From: Deuterostichococcus epilithicus
Taxonomy: Eukaryota; Chlorophyta; Trebouxiophyceae; Prasiolales; Stichococcaceae
Length of the DNA: 64,000 nucleotides
Reading direction: 5' to 3'
NCBI GenBank assembly: GCA_033439295.1
Contig: JAVTLE010000010.1
Coordinates: 1,922,001-1,986,000, forward strand
Part shown: positions 17,201-27,857 of the stretch, piece after piece
Layout: each line of letters opens with the position of its first letter
Numbering within the stretch: position 1 is the first letter of the stretch
Position numbers and translations under genes: made by a program
Notes under the pieces: generated by a model
What the model saw: only the letters and a program-made list of their open reading frames with translations
Databases searched by the model: none
Told to the model about the DNA's origin: nothing

Positions 17201-20200
17201 CGGCGCTGCTGCACGAGGAGGGGAAGCAGGCTGGGCTGAAGAAGGCGGACGCCGGGCTGGCAGGGCGGCTGGAGGCGGCAACGCAGGCCGTCAAGCTGGC
17301 GTTCAGCCAGTGCCCCAGCTTCGACGTGCTGGTGCCGGCCCTCCTGGAGCACGGGCCCATGGTGAGTGCTTGTTGACATTTTCTGCCTCCTCTCTTGGAT
17401 GCATGCCTCGCCAGGCATGTAGAATGAGCTCAGTAGGCGCGATCCTGGAGCGCGGGGCCTATGATGAAAGCGCTGCTAGCAGCTTCTTCGGCTGCAGCAA
17501 TTTTGGTCTTTTGGTCAGCTATGCACGTTTGCGCGCGGCTCTGCGCATGCGCTCGCCGCAGCACAGATGCTGCCGTGATGTGCCAGGGGGTCTGGCCCTG
17601 CCCCTGCAATCACTGCTCGACTCTGCTCGCTTCCTCCCAAGTAATGCGCAGCAGAGGCTGGCTGTGATCCTGCGGGAGCCAGAGCCCAGTGCCCGCATGG
17701 CTCCTATCCTGGCGTGCCAAGCCTGACACTCACATAATGCTGCAGTGACCGTTCGCCCGCCGTGGGGCTGGGCGATGCCCCACAGCCATGCTTCCGAGCA
17801 TGGAGCCTGACCAGCACCTGAACACTGCTGCGTCATGTTTGCGCAGGAGCTCGGCAACTGCATGCGGTTCCTGGCCGGAACTGCCCATCACCTTTGGCAT
17901 CATGCTGAAGGTTTAACATTTGTTTGGGACGGTTTGGGCGTCCGTCCTGCTGTCGTGGGTCCTAGGCGGTAGCACGAAGCAGCAAGCTCGTGCCTGAAGA
18001 GCCTGATCCTTGTCTGAACGCTGGCGTGTCTGATGCGCGTGCGCAGGGGCTGGGCGACACAGTGCGCTTCCAGCCGGGCGTGCCCGTCAAGCCGATGCTG
18101 GCCAAGCCGATGACGGGCGTGTCCGAGGTGCTGGACAAGTTCCAGGACAAGCCCTTCACCTGCGAGTACAAGTACGACGGCGAGCGCGCCCAGGTCCACA
18201 TCCTGGAGGGTGGGTTCTATTATGAGTCCTCTGTGATTCAAGGTTTGTATTCAACAGTTCGGCAGCCTACACCTGCGAGTGCAAGTTTGACGGCGAGCAG
18301 CGCCCAGGTCGACCAACTTCCGAAGGCGAACATGCAAAAATCCACAAGCTCAAGAGTGCATTCAGTCTCGTCTCATTTCCGGAGTGTTCCCTTCAAGTGG
18401 CGGTGACAGCGAGCATGCTCCGGTCCACATCCTCGAAGGTAGGTTAAAGAAATTATTTTCACTTGAGGAGGATCTGCAACCTTCATTGTCATAATTCCTA
18501 ATTTCCAAAGTTCCATCAGTGCACCTGTCTATGACCCCCAGTCAGACGATCTTCCCAGTCGCCGCCGGGGGGTGTGCAGCGCAGCCTGCGATTTGTGCGG
18601 GCGGACTGGCCGGCGTACATGCGGGGCATGGCGATCTGCCGCCCCGAGCTGCGATTGGGTCTGTGTATGCCGGCCGGTTTGCAGCCTGCTGCCAATCACG
18701 CCAAGGGGCTCGTTGCATGCCAGCCACTAGCCCCCCTTGCGGCAGCATCCTGCCTGCGCCGACTACCTACGCAGATCTCCGTTTCCGCTGAACTGGTCAT
18801 TGACGCGCCTTTCTCGCCGCCGCCCTGCAGACGGCAGCGTGCGCGTGTACAGCCGCAACAGCGAGAACAACACGACCAAGTACCCGGACATCGTGGCCTC
18901 CATCCCCAAGCTGGTCAAGCAAGGCGTCAAGGGGCTGGTCCTGGACTGCGAGGCCGTCGCGTACGACCGCAAGGAGGGCAAGCTGCTGCCCTTCCAGGCG
19001 AGCCGCCCCTTGCCGCCCCTTTTTGCCCCTTTCTGCCCCTCTCGGGCTTTCCGGCTTCCCCCAAGGAACTCCAGAGTCTGCCCTTCTGCTGGACTGCAAG
19101 GACGATGCCCGCGACTGCAAGGAGGGCGAGCTGCCGCCCTTCCAGGCGCGCCGTCAATTTTCAAGGCTGTTCGCTGACACCCTTTCGGCAGCCTCTCTGG
19201 CGAGGGAGCCTTGGCTTTGCAGTCAGTACTGGGTAGCTGCACTCTGGGGCGTCTGCATGCAGGACGGTCCAAGACACCGTGGCCGCTCGATGCTCCTCCC
19301 AGCCTGTTTGACGCTCCATGCGCGCAAGGCTCTCGGCCACCTGGAGGGATTGATTCGCCGTCTGGCGGTGCCCTCTGCAGGTGCTCAGCACTCGGGCGCG
19401 AAAGGACGTTAAGGTGGAGGACATCACCATCCAGGTGAGGTGCCCGCTTGCTGCGCTGGCCACTGCCCTGCGCTGCAGGAAAGTGAGTTGTGCTCACAGG
19501 GCCTGTCACACTCGTCGGGTCGAGGTGCGTCATGACCCGTTGCAGCGATGGCCGCGCGCCCGGGCGCCGACGGACGGCGTCACGGGTGCGGGCAGACGCC
19601 TGGTCGGAGTTGCCGGACGCCCCCGCTGCACAGGAGCATCCCTTGAGGGCCATGCTGAACCAAGCAGTTGAGGGACCGATGCACTCCAGGTGTGCCTGTA
19701 CGCCTTCGACTGCCTGTACCGCAACGGGGAGACGCTGATCCAGCGGCCGCTGACGGAGAGGCGGCAGGCGCTGTACGAGTCCATCGAGGAGCGCCAGGGC
19801 GAGCTGCTGTACGCCAAGACCTCAGTGCGCGGCTCGGGCCTGCCATTCAGTCTGTCACCTGTTGATGCCATGGCTCAGTCTCGTGAGACCCAGCCTGCCG
19901 TGCCGTCCTGCATGCGGTGCAGCATCCAGTGTGTCTGCCCACCTCACGGGTCGCCTTGGCCGCGCATCGCATGGCCGTGCGCAGCCCGAAACGTCTTGCG
20001 GCAGCGCAGCTGAGCACCCGGAGAACGGCTGGCATGGGTAGGGCCTGCGAAAGCTCTCCCGCCAGGGGCCCCGGCCGCTGCCAGGCTCTGCCCCATCCGA
20101 CCCGGCGGCTGCCGACCGCCTGCTGTGTTTCCAGGGTTCCAGTCCTGTGTTCGATGCCCTTGTGCTGCTGCGACTCGCAGCAATCCCAGGACCTGGAGGA

Positions 20201-22307
20201 GCTGGTGGTGTTCATGAACGACTCCGTCGCGGCCGGCACGGAGGGCCTCATCGTGAAGACCCTGGACTCCACCTACGAGCCCAGCCGCCGCTCCGTCAAC
20301 TGGCTCAAGCTAAAAAAGGACTACATGGACTCTGTGGGCGACACCTTTGACGTCGTCCCCATTGGCGCCTGGTTCGGCAAGTGCGTGCGCTCCTGCTGTG
20401 CCTGTCCCACTGTGCCCCATCGGAATGGGAAGGAACGCTTCTGAGTCACGACCGGCCCTTGTGAAGCTCTCCTCGACCGCGAGACGCCTTCATGGCTGTG
20501 GCAGCAGCTTGTGCTGTGCCATCAAAGGCTTGGATGGAATGTCGCCTTGGATCTCTGTCTGGGACACAGAGCCTTGGTGCTTGGGGAAGGGCGCCTGGCA
20601 GCTGCAGCATTGGCGGTCGGACCTTCCTAAGCACTAAGTCCCTCAGTGTGTCTCTGCTGCTGACTCCATAGCCTAGCCCTGGCGCCAGGGCAGGCGCAAG
20701 GGGGTTTGTGGCGCCTACCTGCTGCTTCCACTGGGTTGCATGACACCCTGGCACTCTGAAGCCCCTGGCGCAGGGGCAGCTGCAACAAGGTGGCATATGG
20801 CGCCTACCTGCTGGCGGTGTACAACGAAGAGGAGGAGGAGCAGCATTTCGCCACCTGCCCCTCTGAACCCTGAACCACAATGGTGCAGGGGCAAGCGCAA
20901 GGGGGTGTACGGCGCCTACCTGCTGGCGGTCTACAACGAGGAGGAGGAGCAGTTCCAGACCATCAGCAAGATCGGCACCGGCTTTTCGGAGCAGCTTCTC
21001 ATCGACCTGGCGGCCTCCTTCGAGGCATCCATCATCCCGGGGCCCAAGCCCTACTACCGGTGCGCATATAGGGTTTAACTTTGAAGCCTCTGGTCGCACG
21101 CACCGCAGCGGGCAGCCGCGCAGGGCCTTGGCGGCGGTTGCGGCATCTGCAACGGCGCGTGGGGCAGAAGCGAATGGTCAGCGTGACACAGCCGGCGAGG
21201 CGTGCGGCCCTCTGCTGCGCTGCGTAGCTCTCCGTCAATACCTGATTCAGGACAGCCACTTTGGGCGACTTGTCAGTTGTTGAGCGCGAGTTGCAGAGCC
21301 GCTGTTCTGCGCAGGTGCGGCGGCGGGGCCCTGCCGCAGCACCCGGACGTCTGATTTCGACACGGCTAATCCGGATCCAATACCACGGCGCCATCCTGCG
21401 CAGGCACGGCGGCAGGGCGCTGCTGAACCCGGACGGTGGCTCGAAGCCAGCGTTCAGACTTCATGACATTGCTCGCGACGGATATGTCCGTGCAGGTACG
21501 GCGGCGGGGCGCTTCTGGACCCGGACGTGTGGTTCGACACGGCGCAGGTGTGGGAGGTGAAGGCTGCCGACCTGTCCATCTCGCCGCGCCACATGGCCGC
21601 CATCGGCATGGTCGTCGAGGGCAAGGCGCGTAGCTGATCGTCTCCTTCTCTATGGCATGATGAAGCTGCGCCCCCGCTCAGCCCTGTGTGAACCGCTCAG
21701 CCCTGTGGGAACAGTGAGAGGGGCGCCTTCGCATGCGCTCCGCTGCCAGGAAAGCCCGGAGCCGGTGCTCATGCCCTGGTGCGTTTGGGGAGGTTGTTGG
21801 GGTCGCTTTCGGAGGCTTTCAAGTCGTGAATGACGGCGCATGGGGTGCCGCCTCCTGCCCATGTCCCCGTGTGCGCCACAGCGGCAGGCAGCAGCGTTGC
21901 AGACGCCTCCCACCATGTATGGAATCGGAACGTGGTGCTGCCGCTTCGCAGGGCATCTCCATTCGCTTCCCACGGCTGGTGCGGGTGCGGGATGACAAGA
22001 CGCCCGAGCAGGCCACCAGCGCGGCGCAGGTGAGCGGTGAAGGCGGCACGCTGGCATTCGCCACGCCGATCAAGAGCAGTGCACAGCGTTGTCCCTTGAG
22101 TCAGCATCATGTCCTGAGGCTGCGCCATGGTCAGAGGCACAAGCGGTGCTTTTGGCTGTCAGGGGCGCCGGAACGGCACTCTTTACAGTTGTGATGGACC
22201 GATGTTCACATGTTGTGCTTTACGCCATTCAGGTGGTAGAGATGTACCAGGCGCAGGCCGTCCACAACCCAAAGGACAAGGAGTCACCTGCCGATGACGA
22301 CTACTGA
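14241..22307 (+). CDS. LIG1: DNA ligase I (ATP-dependent)
   Basis: Seals nicks and Okazaki fragments in the nucleus. The N-terminus [15 protein letters not shown] carries a PCNA-binding PIP box (QxxIxxFF). A Lys/Ala/acid-rich linker follows. Exons: 14241-14426, about 14570-14684, 14760-14841, 15002-15258, 15489-15605, 15891-16076, 16285-16425, 16742-16873, 17146-17361, 18047-18209, 18831-18997, 19381-19434, 19690-19824, 20181-20380, 20889-21059, 21496-21625, 21952-22029 and 22233-22307. The DNA-binding domain spans 15891-17361. The adenylation domain has the catalytic lysine in [11 protein letters not shown] (18047 exon), then [17 protein letters not shown] and NWLKLKKDY. The OB-fold exons include [17 protein letters not shown]. 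Phases fit from 15002 on; exons 2 and 3 are less certain. Several introns hold partial exon copies, and at least two introns use GC donors. Confidence 0.94.
17054..17093 (+). repeat. intronic echo of ligase exon 17146-17361 (exon head)
   Basis: GGCAAGCTGCGCATTGGG recurs about 90 nt upstream of the true exon start, followed by a recognisable but diverged continuation. It reads [10 protein letters not shown] against [10 protein letters not shown] in the real exon, and is preceded by a weak acceptor-like ctgcaag. Confidence 0.85.
17847..17912 (+). repeat. decayed intronic echo of ligase exon 18047 (exon head)
   Basis: After an intact gcgcag acceptor, the sequence reads [11 protein letters not shown] where the true exon 200 nt downstream reads [11 protein letters not shown] after the same gcgcag. 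Similarity continues weakly for about 60 nt. Confidence 0.6.
18266..18442 (+). repeat. two intronic echoes of the ligase catalytic-lysine exon tail
   Basis: Downstream of exon 18047-18209, a copy at about 18266-18322 encodes [10 protein letters not shown], matching [10 protein letters not shown] of the adenylation motif. A second copy at about 18401-18442 retains VHILEG followed by a gt donor. Both are diverged and out of use in the gene model. Confidence 0.85.
19089..19153 (+). repeat. intronic echo of ligase exon tail 18831-18997
   Basis: About 65 nt starting CTGGACTGCAAGG match the last 65 nt around the real exon end at roughly 83% by eye. The copy includes the CCCTTCCAG|gcg donor context, so the unusual GC donor itself was duplicated. 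Confidence 0.85.
20682..20852 (+). repeat. two intronic echoes of ligase exon 20889-21059 (exon head)
   Basis: Copies at about 20682-20728 and 20770-20852 both contain the GCGCCTACCTGCTG core. The second extends through the VYNEEEEE-coding part. The real exon begins at 20889 with the same acceptor context (caggggcaagcgcaag). Confidence 0.9.
21311..21450 (+). repeat. two intronic echoes of ligase exon 21496-21625 (exon head)
   Basis: Copies at 21311-21366 and about 21399-21450 carry the acceptor and the Gly-rich exon start (gcaggtgcggcggcgggg and gcaggcacggcggcaggg). The first continues into the cacccggacgt...cgacacggc part of the true exon. Confidence 0.88.
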
Positions 22308-22641
22308 GCCTGCTTGCATCGCAGTCTGTTCCTGACTGGGTCCCGAGGCTAGACTGGTTCCTGATGAACGATAGGGTCATAGGGACGAGTAGTTGATTGA
22401 GGCTGACTCATCTGGAATCAATTGGCTGGCCCTCTAGAATTGATTCCCTTATGTGGCCGCTTGTAATTAACTGCGCACCAAGTTGTTGTCTCTTTCCTCT
22501 CTCTTCCACATTCAACGAGTCGCGGAGCAAGCAGCCTGTGCCGTACAGAGCCTGCAGCAAGCACTGCATACCAAAGAGCCGCTGTCGCCCGTTAGCCGGG
22601 TTCGCCCAACCGCCGCCAGCTACAGCACGTGTCTCTCCGCA
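22308..22641 (+). other. ligase 3' region and fasciclin-gene promoter
   Basis: A short tandem intergenic stretch. A TGTAA motif at 22462-22466, the usual poly(A) signal of green algae, lies about 155 nt after the ligase stop codon. Confidence 0.45.
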
Positions 22642-25062
22642 ATGTCACGCCTCCATCAGATTGTGGCGGCTACCCTGCTGGTGGTCGCTCTGGCCTCCGG
22701 CGCCGCCCAGGTGCGAGCACAGCGCTGCTTGTGCCTGACCCGAGCCGCTCGGACCTCACAAACGCGTGGCTTCACCGGCACGCTCGCTCGCCGCTCGGTG
22801 CTGTCGATCGTCGGCCGCCAGCACGAGGGTTTGTTCTGACGTTACTATTGAAATCAGGGATGTTGTGCCCTTAATGTCATGGTGCATTGGACCGCGGCCG
22901 GCGCTCGTGTCGGGCACGTGCCGACCAAAAGATAACTCGGAGTTTGTTGGCTGCTGTGCCCGCTTGGAAGCGCACCTTCGGGACTGTTTGCTCCCTGCCC
23001 TGACGATTTCCAGATTGCTGGCACGACGATGCCTGAAGCAACACGTCCGGACATGTTGATGCTGGCTGCTGATGCACAAACTTGAATTACCGAGTACCTG
23101 CGGGCAGCATTCCAGTCCAGACATACTGGCAGAGTCTCCGTCAAACTGCCCGCACAGCGGCGAAGCTGGCCTGCAGATCTTTCCAGGCGGTCTCCTGAGC
23201 ACCCCCTTAACCTGCCGCCCTGCCGGCGGCAGGATGCCTTTCTCGGATGTGCAGCCACTCTGAATTCCCGCCCCGATCAGTCGCTGGCATGCTGCGTATA
23301 GGCGCACGAGGTGGAAGGGTGCAGCTTCCCCGCCAACATCAGCTCGCAGGCCAACCTGACGGTGGCAGGCCAGGCGCTCGAGGCACTCGGCGGCTCGGAC
23401 CTCTTCGGCAGCCACGGCACGGCCTTCCTGCCGACTGACGCCGCCTTCACGGCGCTGGTCACTGCTCTCGGTAAGCTGCCTGAACGCGTGTGCGTTGCCT
23501 AGCATCTCACCGCCGCCTGGCATGGCGGCACCGCCGCCTCTGGATATTGCAGAGCTCATTCATCAAGGTGTATCTGGCATGGACGTAGCGATCCAGACAG
23601 TCGAATCGCCTGTTGAGGCCAGTTGCGTCGCTCCGCCGCCAGTGCTGCGCAGCCGCCAAGCCGATTCGCTGGCCCTCTCTGCCGTGCAGATGTGACGCCG
23701 GCGCAGCTGCTGGGTGCGAGCCTGCAGAACACGACGATCGCCATCCTGGCTTACCACTACGTGCCCGACTACAAGTACACTGAGGTAAGGGCTTGCGACA
23801 TTTCAAGTAGCTGAAACGGAAGTTGCGTGTCAACTCAGGACCACACAACACATGGCTGCTCCCAGCCTGATGCCTGCATCTGTTTCGATTCTCGCCTGTT
23901 ATGACACTCCGAGGGTGCTGCATGCTGTTGCATAGTGATTGCGGACGCGCCGTCTTCAGGCACTGTCAAGTATTGCTCGGAGGCTGAGCAGGTCTCAAGC
24001 TCGCGACATTGTTGTGCAAATCTTGGCAAAACTTGACAACTTCTTCTTGCTTGCGCGCAGGCGCAGCTGGTGGGCAATGCCACCCTCCAGACCGGGCTGT
24101 CGGAGCTTGCTAATGCCTCCTACCCGCTGCGCTTCTCGCGCCAGAGCGGCACGGTGTGTGCCGCCGCTCCCCTCCCCATCTGCGCCCTGATGTGATGGCC
24201 CGCGAGCCGGCAGTCAAGAGGACAGGCTGGCAAGCGGCGCAGTCAAGGCCGCCGGGCTGTGCAGCAAGCCAGCAAGCCCAGGCTTGCATAACCCTTCCTT
24301 TCTCTACGTACGACATGCTAAGGCAATGTATTATGTCTGTCGGTGCAGTTGCGCATCCAGGCCGCAAACAACACGGCGCTCGTGGTCGAGGAGCTTGGTG
24401 ACATCTGCAACCGCCAGGTGACTGAGATAGATTCAGCACACACCAGTAGCTGATGTTTACCCAGCATGTGAGCCGGCAGTGCTGCCGCCATGAGCAACTG
24501 CTGAGGCTCTAAGGGCGGGTGCATTAACTACTAGTTAAGCGCTGCTGCAACGAGCAATCACCGCAACCCCAGACTGCTGAATATGAGAGCTTCTGCCTCG
24601 CAAGGTGTACACGATCAACGCGGTGCTGATCCCTGAGGCCGACCTCGCGGATGTCCCCCAGACTGTCCCCGCCGGTGAGTGATGAGTATCAGCCTCCACA
24701 GCTTTTGCGCAACACATCATCCTGGCCCGCTTTGATGTAATTGAGGCATTGGCAGCGGCTCTCCTGGTCCAAATGATGGCCCCAGGTGCAGTTCGTTGGA
24801 GCACCTGGTGGCGGCGCGTGCGCAGGGCTGCCTTTGGTGGCAGCACGCCTGACCTGTTGATGGTTCTGCTGTCGCTGCAGCCATTGCCGCGCGGACAGAG
24901 GCCGAGGAGGAGGCCGAGGCCGAGGCCCCCGACTCTGACGGCGACGACGCGTCCTCGCCTGCGCCCGCGCCGCAGGCCGCACAGCCGACGGCGGCGGCCG
25001 CGGCGCTGCCGCTGCTGGCGGCCGGCCTCCTGGGCGCCTCCCTGCTGCTGACCGCTCTTTGA
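22642..25062 (+). CDS. fasciclin (FAS1)-domain secreted/surface protein
   Basis: Probable cell-surface adhesion or wall protein. Exons: 22642-22710, 23302-23470, 23690-23784, 24061-24153, 24349-24417, 24605-24674 and 24881-25062 sum to 248 residues in a closed frame. Exon 1 is a signal peptide (MSRLHQIVAATLLVVALASG). A single FAS1 domain follows: TAFLPTDAAF (the H1-like motif), ILAYHYVP (H2-like) and VYTINAVLIP near the end. After an acidic Glu/Asp and Pro/Ala linker, the C-terminus is hydrophobic (LPLLAAGLLGASLLLTAL) and ends without a cytoplasmic tail, which suggests GPI anchoring. NxT/S sites such as NTT and NAT fit secretion. Function beyond adhesion is inference. Confidence 0.9.
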
Positions 25063-25568
25063 TGAGGCTAGCTCAGAGAAAGGGATTGAACTTGGGGCTA
25101 CACACCGCGTGTCCTCCGCGCCTGTCTGGCCTCGATGGCGTTCGGTCGCTCATGGCGGGTCTGCCTGTGAGCGGTTCATGCCACCAGCAGCCAGGTGGCA
25201 GTGCCGTCTGAAGCTGAAGCACTGTCCGTGCATGCGAAGTATCGATGGGGATTGAAGTTGTTATGTACTGGACCGACGCAGCAGAGACCGGTGCTGCCTC
25301 AGCAGGCGTGGTTCCAGGTGTGTACCCATGATTGCAAGCGCCTGCAAAAATGCTCGAACGCCACTTTCCAGGTCACGAATGCAACCTCCGTCAAGAGTGT
25401 CCCGCTCAATCCTATGCTATCTTCATGACCCATAGTTTCAAATTGATATTGGTACGTCCCTACTTGCAAACTGATATTGGAATCTGCGGTCTGCTGGTCT
25501 GCAGCCAATATCGACCAACAGCAAGCTAGAGAAGCAAAACCCAACCCTTTGACCCCAAAGGCAGCTTC
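25063..25568 (+). other. convergent intergenic region (fasciclin / FKBP 3' ends)
   Basis: About 500 nt between two stop codons facing each other. I see no gene or repeat in it. Confidence 0.5.
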
Positions 25569-27246
25569 TTAACGCTTGCCCAGCAGCTCCACATCGAACC
25601 TGCGGACATGCATCGGCTACAGGTCACGATGCTGCTGACCTGCTGTCGAGCTTTCTAGACATCTCATGGCTGCGACGGCGGCAGCCTGACCACTGCGGCG
25701 GCATCGATATCACACGTCCTCTGCTTGGGCCGCGATGGTGCAGAGGCACTTGCTTGACTCAAGGCACAGCGAGGCTGCTGCGCGTCAGAGGGCCGCTTTT
25801 GACTGATGCATGACGCAGGCAGGGGACGAGAAGCGCACAGGAGGGTTGCATTCGGGGGGATGACGCCGCCGGCGCCGCGAGCCCCGTAGCCCAGTCCGGG
25901 GGGGATGCGCAGCGAGCGCTTGCCGCCCTCCTGGGAGGCAAGGGAGTTCGACCGCAAGTCGGTCATGATCAGGTGGGCTGATCGCTGCTCCTGTGCCGGC
26001 TGCAGCACTCGAGGGCCTTATTCGACGCACATGAACTCGGGCACAGAATTTCATCATCTACCTTCATTGGCGGCACTGAGTCGTTGCCAAGGATGCCCTC
26101 GTCCCAGCCGGCAATTACCTGCCGCACGCCAACCTGCAGGGAGACGTCAGGCATCGACAACGCCAAAGCCAGTCGGTTGTATTTTGCATAGCCAGTGCAG
26201 ATGCACATCGAACTCAACATCCAGTGATTCGTGGTAAGTCAGCTGTGCAGGAGGTCTGCACAATGTCGCTGCCCGGGTGCTCGGCTCTCATTGAATTTCT
26301 GGGTCAGAGAGGATCGGGCTGCTGCCTCCTCTGCAATGCGCCATCGCCTGATGCTGCCAAGTGGCATGCAGCGCGGACCGCACCTTGAACTGCAGGGGCC
26401 GCCTCCCGTAGCTGGAGTCGAAGACGGCACCGTTGCTGGCCAACTTCCCAGTGTAGTGGCACCTGCACCGTCACACCTCAGCTTCTCAGCTTCACATCTC
26501 GATTCAGCCTGCAGCGGGAGAGCCCGGCCCGCAGAAGAGCTGCAGTTGGACGGAAAATTGGGCCATGTCCAGAAGCTCAGCTGGCGTACCTGATGAGGGC
26601 TCCCGCCACAGGCGATGGCCCGGTGCCTTCGCGGACGTCCTTCCACTCCAGGCCACTGGGCGCCTTGCTGTAGCCGTCAGCGCCTTCATCGGCGGACGCC
26701 GCCACCGGCGCCACCACAGCGATCACGGCTGCAAGCACATCACTTCTTTGGCTGAAATATCGCCAAAATTTGGAGGGTAGGCGTTGCGCTTCGGTTCAAG
26801 GGCTGATCAGGGTGCGCTGCACTACAGATCAAGTGACGTCATCATGCATTCATGCTCCCTTTGAAGCATCCACATTATTTCCACAGACAGCCGTGAGCCA
26901 ACACAAGTTGGCGCAGCCATGCCGCACACCACAGAGAGCGCCTGTCGACAGTAGCGCGCGACGGTCCAGCACGGTCACAGTCTGAGGTGTCTCCCGCTGT
27001 GTGGTAGACACATTACGCTTGGCGCTGCCGCATGTGGTGAATGCTCTGCGGCATGCGCAGCGGCTGCGGCGCGATGTGGCAGCCAGACCTGCATGCATTC
27101 GCAAGAAGTTGGGGTGACGGTGATCGAGGAGAGCTGGCACTTGCAACTTGCAACTTCTGGCCCACACCAACACGGTTGGCTATCTTGTGTAAGGTTCGTA
27201 TCTCACCTGCGATTGGCTGTCCGAGGCATGATGAGGAGGCCATCAT
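25569..27246 (-). CDS. FKBP-type peptidyl-prolyl isomerase, predicted thylakoid lumen
   Basis: Catalyses cis-trans prolyl isomerisation. Confident exons in transcript order: one ending 26930, then 26728-26590, 26462-26394, 26133-26062, 25930-25839 and 25599-25569 (TAA). The domain reads CHYTGKLASNGAVFDSSYG, VIAGWDEGI, GGKRSLRIPPGLGYG and GVIPPNATLLFDVELLGKR, a full-length FKBP core. The segment before it has twin arginines and a hydrophobic run (DRRALLSTGALCAVIAVVAP) ending in an AxA-like ASA cleavage site, typical of Tat-dependent import into the thylakoid lumen. The transit-peptide exon is unsure; the ATG at 27246 starts a Ser-rich stretch, but its splice to the RR exon is not proven. Confidence 0.88.
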
Positions 27247-27857
27247 CTTGGATTGAAAGAAGAATGCGCTCGGCTGTTGTAAACTTGTAATCGGCTATTG
27301 TTGTGCATAGCGCTTGGTTTTCCGAATTATGTTGCTGACGATGCATCTCTGTCTGCATCTCGCCACGACCGTTTAGAACTGTACATTACAGTTTGCATCT
27401 GCATATCCTACAGTGCTACTACTTCGCAATGCTTGCACGGCTCCTGTCGCAAACGCCTCGAGCGGCTGGTCAGAGCAAAACGATCTCGATCCCCATCGCA
27501 ACTTACAACAGTGTCGGACAGGTGCAGCCCACCATCCTGAAGCCGGCAGGAGTTTCGCAGTGATCCCAATCTCATCTGTCTTCGATATGGCTCACCCTGC
27601 CAACCTTGGGTGCTGTCGTGCAGGTGCACCCTACATCCGCGCGCTGCGCACATTCGGTGGCTGTTCACAAGCAGCTCGCCGGGTGCGCAGTGAGTATTAG
27701 TCCTACAATGTGGCTCACATTATACGGAATCCACACCCCACACAATGGCTGTGAAACGATTTGCAGCTCTCCAACGGGCGCTTCTTGGGTGCGGCGAAGA
27801 GCTCGGCAGTTCAGCCAGGGGCGCACCTACACGCGGCGATCCATTCAGATTCAAGCC
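27247..27857 (+). other. divergent promoter region between FKBP and sulfurtransferase
   Basis: About 600 nt of relatively AT-rich DNA between two start regions. No coding exon is supported. Confidence 0.45.
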
